DNA of 32,201 nt. Origin: a virus. Below are positions 28,399-32,201 of the stretch, piece by piece. The DNA lies in IMG/VR virus record IMGVR_UViG_3300020205_001593, positions 1 to 32,201 of that record; one strand, written 5' to 3'. The translations under genes were made by a program, and so were the position numbers. Position 1 is the first letter of the stretch, and each line of letters begins with the position of its first letter. The notes under the pieces are model-generated. The model had not been told where the DNA came from. It was given only the letters and a program-made list of their open reading frames with translations, and did not search any database.

Positions 28399-29783
28399 TG
28401 GCTAAGAAAAAAGAAGTAGCACCAGCATCAGAACCAAAGCGTCTGGCAACGCCAAAGCGTGATACTACCAATACAGAAAGTTTGGTTGATCCAGGATATA
28501 TTGTCCCAAAAAAAGCCGTATCATACAGAGATTTTCCTGTTGAAGACAGGGAACATATTGATCGTTCAATGGCAGATGCTGGTATGAAAGCGTACGGTCA
28601 TCCAATACGCATGGCTGATTCTGTAGCAAGTCGTGTGAATGCCATTCAAGCCGCAATTGGGCGCCTACCCGCAGGTTCATATACCCCTGAAGGTCATGAT
28701 TGGTACACAGAGCATCAATCTGGCTATCGTGAGGTTGCTAACAGAACTGGCACACGCATTGGTAGCATCGTTGATGCCGCTGGTGTACTAAGTGTCAAGA
28801 ATACACCAAAACAAGAAAGAATAGCCACTGAATCGGCGGGCCATATTGCTGGAAACCCAGATCGTATGGTAACAGTTACGCCTGGTATGGTTCCCCACAT
28901 GGGTAACCCAGACATTGCCGCAGGGGAACACCGTATTGGTGATTTATCGGATGAAGGTGTTGCTCACCTTGGTTATGCTGAAAGTCAAGCGCTTAGAGAC
29001 CAGTATGGTATACCGCAAGATAAGCCTGTACCTCTTGATAAAAGAGACCTTTCAAGAGAAGTTACTGGGGTAACTTTAAATTCAGCGGGCCGTAAGATTG
29101 CAACTAAGGCTGTGGCTGTTGTTCGCGGAAAAACATTTGATGAAGTAAATCAAGTAGGAGCAGTCCCTAAGACTCGTAATTTCTCACGAGCAATCCAACT
29201 CGCTAGTCCAGAAGAAAATGCTTTTAATAATGAAATATTCCGAAGAAGGGCACAAGCCCCAACATTTGTAGAAGGCAGTAGAAACGGTAGAAAAAATACA
29301 TTTCATCAAAGTCATTTATGGTCCGCGGCTGAAGAAACTGGATTTGATCCATCAAAGTCTGATGAGGGAGTTGAAGATTACGCAATGAACCACCTCAGTG
29401 CTAAAGAAGCCGCCCGACAAGGGACTACAGGGGCAACCTCAAGAGAAGCACAAAATATTGTACAGCCTGCAAAAGGTACAAAGACCTTTGACAAATCGGT
29501 TAAAACTGAAGAAATTAAGCATGCATACAATGAAGAAGCCACCCGCCAATCCGCTGAGCATTTTAATTTTGATGATGAGCATATTACTCCCCGAGCCGCC
29601 CAAGCCATTGCATGGGTGGAAGAGCGGCGACATGTACTTGGCGAAGATGAGGAGTACAACGCAGCCCAAAAGCAACTTGCTAAGGACGCCAAAAAAGCAG
29701 CCAAAATAGCAAGTAAGTCACCAGTAGCAGAAGTCAAAGCACCGCCTACTCCTGAAGAAAGAGGACAACTTTCATTGTTCTAA
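28398..29783 (+). CDS. Large unknown protein with QLSLF C-terminus (461 aa)
   Basis: A 461-residue protein from the ATG at 28398 (TGATG overlap; a GTG one codon earlier is possible). The early region PAGSYTPEGHDWYTEHQSGY and SIVDAAGVLSVKNTPKQE recalls an actinophage family (DUF7178-like) with a Trp-Tyr motif and an A/G-V-L-S-x-x-N/K block. The middle is basic; DDEHITPRAAQAIAWVEERR is a strong helix near the end. The last five residues are QLSLF, the consensus binding motif for the bacterial sliding clamp, after a lysine-rich flexible linker. This suggests clamp recruitment, though the enzyme activity is unknown. Confidence 0.75.
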   Translation: MAKKKEVAPASEPKRLATPKRDTTNTESLVDPGYIVPKKAVSYRDFPVEDREHIDRSMADAGMKAYGHPIRMADSVASRVNAIQAAIGRLPAGSYTPEGHDWYTEHQSGYREVANRTGTRIGSIVDAAGVLSVKNTPKQERIATESAGHIAGNPDRMVTVTPGMVPHMGNPDIAAGEHRIGDLSDEGVAHLGYAESQALRDQYGIPQDKPVPLDKRDLSREVTGVTLNSAGRKIATKAVAVVRGKTFDEVNQVGAVPKTRNFSRAIQLASPEENAFNNEIFRRRAQAPTFVEGSRNGRKNTFHQSHLWSAAEETGFDPSKSDEGVEDYAMNHLSAKEAARQGTTGATSREAQNIVQPAKGTKTFDKSVKTEEIKHAYNEEATRQSAEHFNFDDEHITPRAAQAIAWVEERRHVLGEDEEYNAAQKQLAKDAKKAAKIASKSPVAEVKAPPTPEERGQLSLF

Positions 29784-29849
29784 TTGTTATCGCAATAACA
29801 GTACTTTCTAGGCTCTGATAACCTTTCCTTCCCAGTAGAAGGAGACAGT

Positions 29850-30008
29850 ATGCGCCCACAAGACGCCGCATTAATTACACATTATCTTAAGAGACTTGCA
29901 CCCCGCGGCTACACAGAGGAACAGGAGGTGCTACGGTTAATCTTAGTTCTTGGAGCAATCCAGAAAATGTCACACAACAAGGAGCAAAACTTTGAGCGAG
30001 TTAAGTAA
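29850..30008 (+). CDS. Small unknown protein (52 aa)
   Basis: A 52-residue helical, basic protein (MRPQDAALITHYLKRLAPRG; EVLRLILVLGAIQKMSHNKE). AGAAGGAG lies before the ATG. It overlaps the next gene by 17 bases, so the two are probably translated together. Could be a small DNA-binding or regulatory partner; no family recognised. Confidence 0.65.
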   Translation: MRPQDAALITHYLKRLAPRGYTEEQEVLRLILVLGAIQKMSHNKEQNFERVK

Positions 30009-30258
30009 CGAACTGCTCTCGCGTGGTCCAGTTAATTGGGGTTGTGGTATTGCCACCCTTAGAGACGAACTTCGCGGGGATGAGTTAACTGCACTAAACA
30101 CAGCCTTAGAAAGAATTACAACTGATCCTGGTAAGGGTAGGTCTAAGGTGTATTCTTCTATGTGGTTAGCAAATGTATTAGTTAGACATGAACATCCAAT
30201 CAGTAGAAGCACAATAGAACGACATATAAAGGGGAAGTGCAGTTGTGGCAAACCTTAG
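29992..30258 (+). CDS. HTH protein, possible terminase small subunit (88 aa)
   Basis: An 88-residue protein from the TTG at 29992, chosen because AAGGAG lies 7 bases upstream; the longer frame is a shadow. CGIATLRDELRGDELTALNT, a second helix pair (MWLANVLVRHEHPISRSTIE) and the terminal RHIKGKCSCGKP form a helix-turn-helix plus a C-x-C end. In actinophages I associate this arrangement with small DNA-binding proteins sometimes annotated as terminase small subunits. It lies 2.5 kb after the large subunit; that role is plausible but not shown. Confidence 0.68.
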   Translation: MSELSNELLSRGPVNWGCGIATLRDELRGDELTALNTALERITTDPGKGRSKVYSSMWLANVLVRHEHPISRSTIERHIKGKCSCGKP

Positions 30259-31390
30259 CGATGATTTAGGAACACCACCAGCGAAAGCAACATTAGGAAA
30301 GATTGCGGAACTTTTAAACCGTAATAACATTGATGTTGAAGAAGTTGGATCAATCAAGCGCGTATCCCTGTATCAGTCACTCACCAAGAATGATCTTGGT
30401 CAGGCTGAGATACATGACCTTATGGGTATCCAATTCAACCCTAAATGGGCTGATGGGCCTGATTGGCCCGTGGTACAGCCTGGTCCTTCAATCAAACTCC
30501 CAGTACGCAAAGTAACCCAAAGTAATGCAGATGGTTACAAAACAGCGGTTATCCTCCCCGACATGCAGATCGGTTACTACCGAAATGCTGACGGAAGTCT
30601 GGAACCCACCCATGACGAGGAGGCTCTCTCTATCTCCATGGCAATTATTAAGAAGTTGAATCCCGACAGAATCATCATGGTCGGTGACAACCTTGACTTT
30701 CCTGAGTTTGGTAAATACCGCCTCAGCCCAGCATACGCAGTTACTACTCAGGCGTCTATTGACCGTGCTACTACTTTGTGCGCGGAACTCCGTGCTACCG
30801 CACCAAACGCCATCATAGATTGGATTTCAGGTAACCATGAAGAACGCCTCGTTAACTTCATCTTGGACAATGCAAAGGTTTCGTTTGGCTTGCGTCGGGG
30901 CAATACACCAGACTCTTGGCCTTGCCTTAGTGTTCCTTATCTATGTCGTTTCAATGACTACGGGGTTAATTATGTGGCTGGCTACCCTGCTGGACAGGTA
31001 TGGATTAACCAAAGGCTCAAAGTCATCCATGGAAACAAGGTTCGGTCTAACGGTTCAACCGCCCACGCCTACCTCAACGACAGCAAAGTCTCCGTTATCT
31101 ACGGGCACATTCACCGTAGGGAATGGGCTGAAAGGTCACGCGAAGACTGGGATGGGGCAAAGACCATCATGGCGGCGTCCCCAGGGACACTAGCCCGCTG
31201 TGACGGTGCTGTACCCAGCACCAAGGGCGGTATAGACCTAGACGGGCGACCTATGACCATTGTGGAGGACTGGCAACAGGGTCTCGCTGTGGTTTCCTAC
31301 GAGGAGGGAGAAGGCGCTTTTTGGTATGAACAGATACCTATCCATAATAGGACTGCTTTTTTCCGTGGTAAGGTTTACTGTCCCGAATGA
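30245..31390 (+). CDS. Metallophosphoesterase (calcineurin-like)
   Basis: A 381-residue enzyme starting at GTG (30245) with a purine-rich site upstream. The first ~65 residues look like a helical/winged-helix domain. From ~100 the phosphoesterase core shows PDMQIG (105-110), MVGDNLDF (145-152), SGNHEERL (195-202), VIHGNK (260-265) and YGHIHR (286-291), the usual two-metal ligand set. Such phage enzymes hydrolyse phosphodiesters in nucleic acids or nucleotides; the substrate here is unknown. Overlaps the preceding gene by 14 bases and the next by four. Confidence 0.9.
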   Translation: MANLSDDLGTPPAKATLGKIAELLNRNNIDVEEVGSIKRVSLYQSLTKNDLGQAEIHDLMGIQFNPKWADGPDWPVVQPGPSIKLPVRKVTQSNADGYKTAVILPDMQIGYYRNADGSLEPTHDEEALSISMAIIKKLNPDRIIMVGDNLDFPEFGKYRLSPAYAVTTQASIDRATTLCAELRATAPNAIIDWISGNHEERLVNFILDNAKVSFGLRRGNTPDSWPCLSVPYLCRFNDYGVNYVAGYPAGQVWINQRLKVIHGNKVRSNGSTAHAYLNDSKVSVIYGHIHRREWAERSREDWDGAKTIMAASPGTLARCDGAVPSTKGGIDLDGRPMTIVEDWQQGLAVVSYEEGEGAFWYEQIPIHNRTAFFRGKVYCPE

Positions 31391-31689
31391 TTGAGGTAGC
31401 ACATATGTCTGAAAGAGAAGAACTTAAAGCAGTTGTCGTCGTTTGGTCTGATGCTTTTGATGGACCTGGTGGTTGGGTTGACCCAGCCAAATATGCGCCA
31501 TTTATTATTGACCCAATTACCATTGGTTTTGTCCTAGATGATGACGACGATGCTTCAAATGAGTATTTTACCTTTTACTCATCATATTATTATGACGAAG
31601 ATGATGAACTTATGTGCTCAAATCCTATGCATATTCCTCGTGGTATGATTAAGTCCATTACTCCCGTAAAAATAAACCTAAAGAAGTAG
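31387..31689 (+). CDS. Acidic unknown protein (100 aa)
   Basis: A 100-residue acidic protein. ELKAVVVVWSDAFDGPGGWV forms a hydrophobic strand and turn; a DDDDDA run and a Tyr/Asp-rich block (EYFTFYSSYYYDEDDELMC) follow, then PRGMIKSITPVKINL as strands. It is a small beta protein, possibly a regulatory or virion-related factor; no family recognised. The ATGA overlap with the phosphoesterase supports the first ATG, though an ATG six codons later is possible. Confidence 0.72.
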   Translation: MIEVAHMSEREELKAVVVVWSDAFDGPGGWVDPAKYAPFIIDPITIGFVLDDDDDASNEYFTFYSSYYYDEDDELMCSNPMHIPRGMIKSITPVKINLKK

Positions 31690-31698
31690 GTACAACTA

Positions 31699-32201
31699 AT
31701 GGGTTTACGCCGTAAAAACAGAGGTTCCCGAGCAGGCACTCGTCGTGGGGAACTACTTCCTCGTGAGATTGCACAGGCAGACCCATCTGGTTTTTCTTTG
31801 CGTACTTCTGGTAGGGGCGCAGGTAGGGTTGCCCGTAACATATTTTCCGTTGGTTATGCCCCTGATGCAGGTCGTGGGGCTGAGGTTACCATTGACCCTA
31901 GGGAACCATTCCATGCCCAAATGCAAAACTTTAACCGTCAGAATGCCCACCTCTTAGGTAGTCGTGCCGCCAATATGATTCAGGGTGGCTGGGTTAATGA
32001 GTATGATTCACTCTCTCAAGATGTATCCGTAGCACTACCAAGAACTGCTGGTGGTATGGAAGCCGCTATGCAAATTGGCGCCCAGAGTAAGCAAGACTCT
32101 ATTGGTAATGTTGGACACAAGAAGTTTATTGGTGAAATTAAAATTAAACCTGACCTCTACCCAGGCGCTGGGGTGTGGCATGACACAGAGGGTATTGATC
32201 C
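31699..32201 (+). CDS. Unknown protein, truncated at right edge
   Basis: An ATG at 31699 opens a frame that runs 167 codons to the window end without a stop. It is basic at the N-terminus (MGLRRKNRGSRAGTRRGELL), then Gly/Arg-rich, then more ordered (FHAQMQNFNRQNAHLLGSRA; NEYDSLSQDVSVALPRTAGG). The reading frame shows normal codon usage and continues past the edge. It looks like a virion-associated or DNA-packaging-region protein, but the available part matches nothing I recognise. Confidence 0.75.
   Translation, partial: MGLRRKNRGSRAGTRRGELLPREIAQADPSGFSLRTSGRGAGRVARNIFSVGYAPDAGRGAEVTIDPREPFHAQMQNFNRQNAHLLGSRAANMIQGGWVNEYDSLSQDVSVALPRTAGGMEAAMQIGAQSKQDSIGNVGHKKFIGEIKIKPDLYPGAGVWHDTEGID

Overview
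This window looks like part of a tailed double-stranded DNA phage genome (Caudoviricetes), probably one infecting an actinobacterium. The phage assignment rests on a terminase large subunit, three or more tail-fibre genes (two ending in S74-type chaperone domains), an M15 peptidase endolysin with a peptidoglycan-binding domain, several holin-like membrane proteins, and densely packed genes with ATGA/GTGA/TGATG overlaps. The actinobacterial host is an inference from the endolysin type, protein families I associate with actinophages, many leaderless promoters and a Thr/Pro-rich secreted protein. The low GC of much of the right arm would fit a freshwater lineage, but the host is not proven. No integrase, repressor, portal or capsid gene is visible, so the genome must continue beyond the window.

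Layout. (1) Left arm, 1-4640, all genes on the minus strand and GC-rich: an SNF2-type helicase and six small or unknown proteins. Most carry an AAGGAG or GAGGAGG ribosome site. The spacers hold a recurring 17-bp inverted repeat, TGTCCCACSGTGGGACA (six copies), and a conserved promoter-like box at a fixed 27 bp from three start codons. (2) Non-coding centre, 4634-6174: a roughly 0.7-kb hairpin-rich stretch ending in a strong intrinsic terminator (candidate large structured RNA). After it comes a candidate origin region with an AT-rich run, a perfect DnaA box, a duplicated ~55-bp element and a four-half-site dyad. (3) 6175-13201, plus strand: an accessory operon rich in paralogues. It holds two HGT-motif proteins, a GNAT-like protein, a Cys-protease-like protein, a ParB-like protein, Cys-rich mini-proteins, three tandem 240-residue paralogues and a glycosyltransferase-like protein. 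Its entry is flanked by four copies of a palindromic operator-like site. (4) 13198-16961: a methyltransferase on the minus strand, divergent from a holin-like gene through overlapping -10 boxes, followed by small membrane proteins and a secreted mucin-like protein. (5) 16976-23827: tail-fibre/baseplate module. (6) 23839-25859: endolysin and small proteins. (7) 25893-32201: terminase, unknown proteins, an HTH protein, a metallophosphoesterase and a gene running off the right edge.

Genes working together: regions 4-6 form a lysis and host-recognition block, and region 7 begins DNA packaging. Many right-arm transcription starts appear leaderless, with a TATAAT-like box ending 7-8 nt before the ATG. 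At least eight short genes of 56 codons or fewer are listed here because they are easily missed. I found no tRNA, CRISPR array or insertion sequence by eye.
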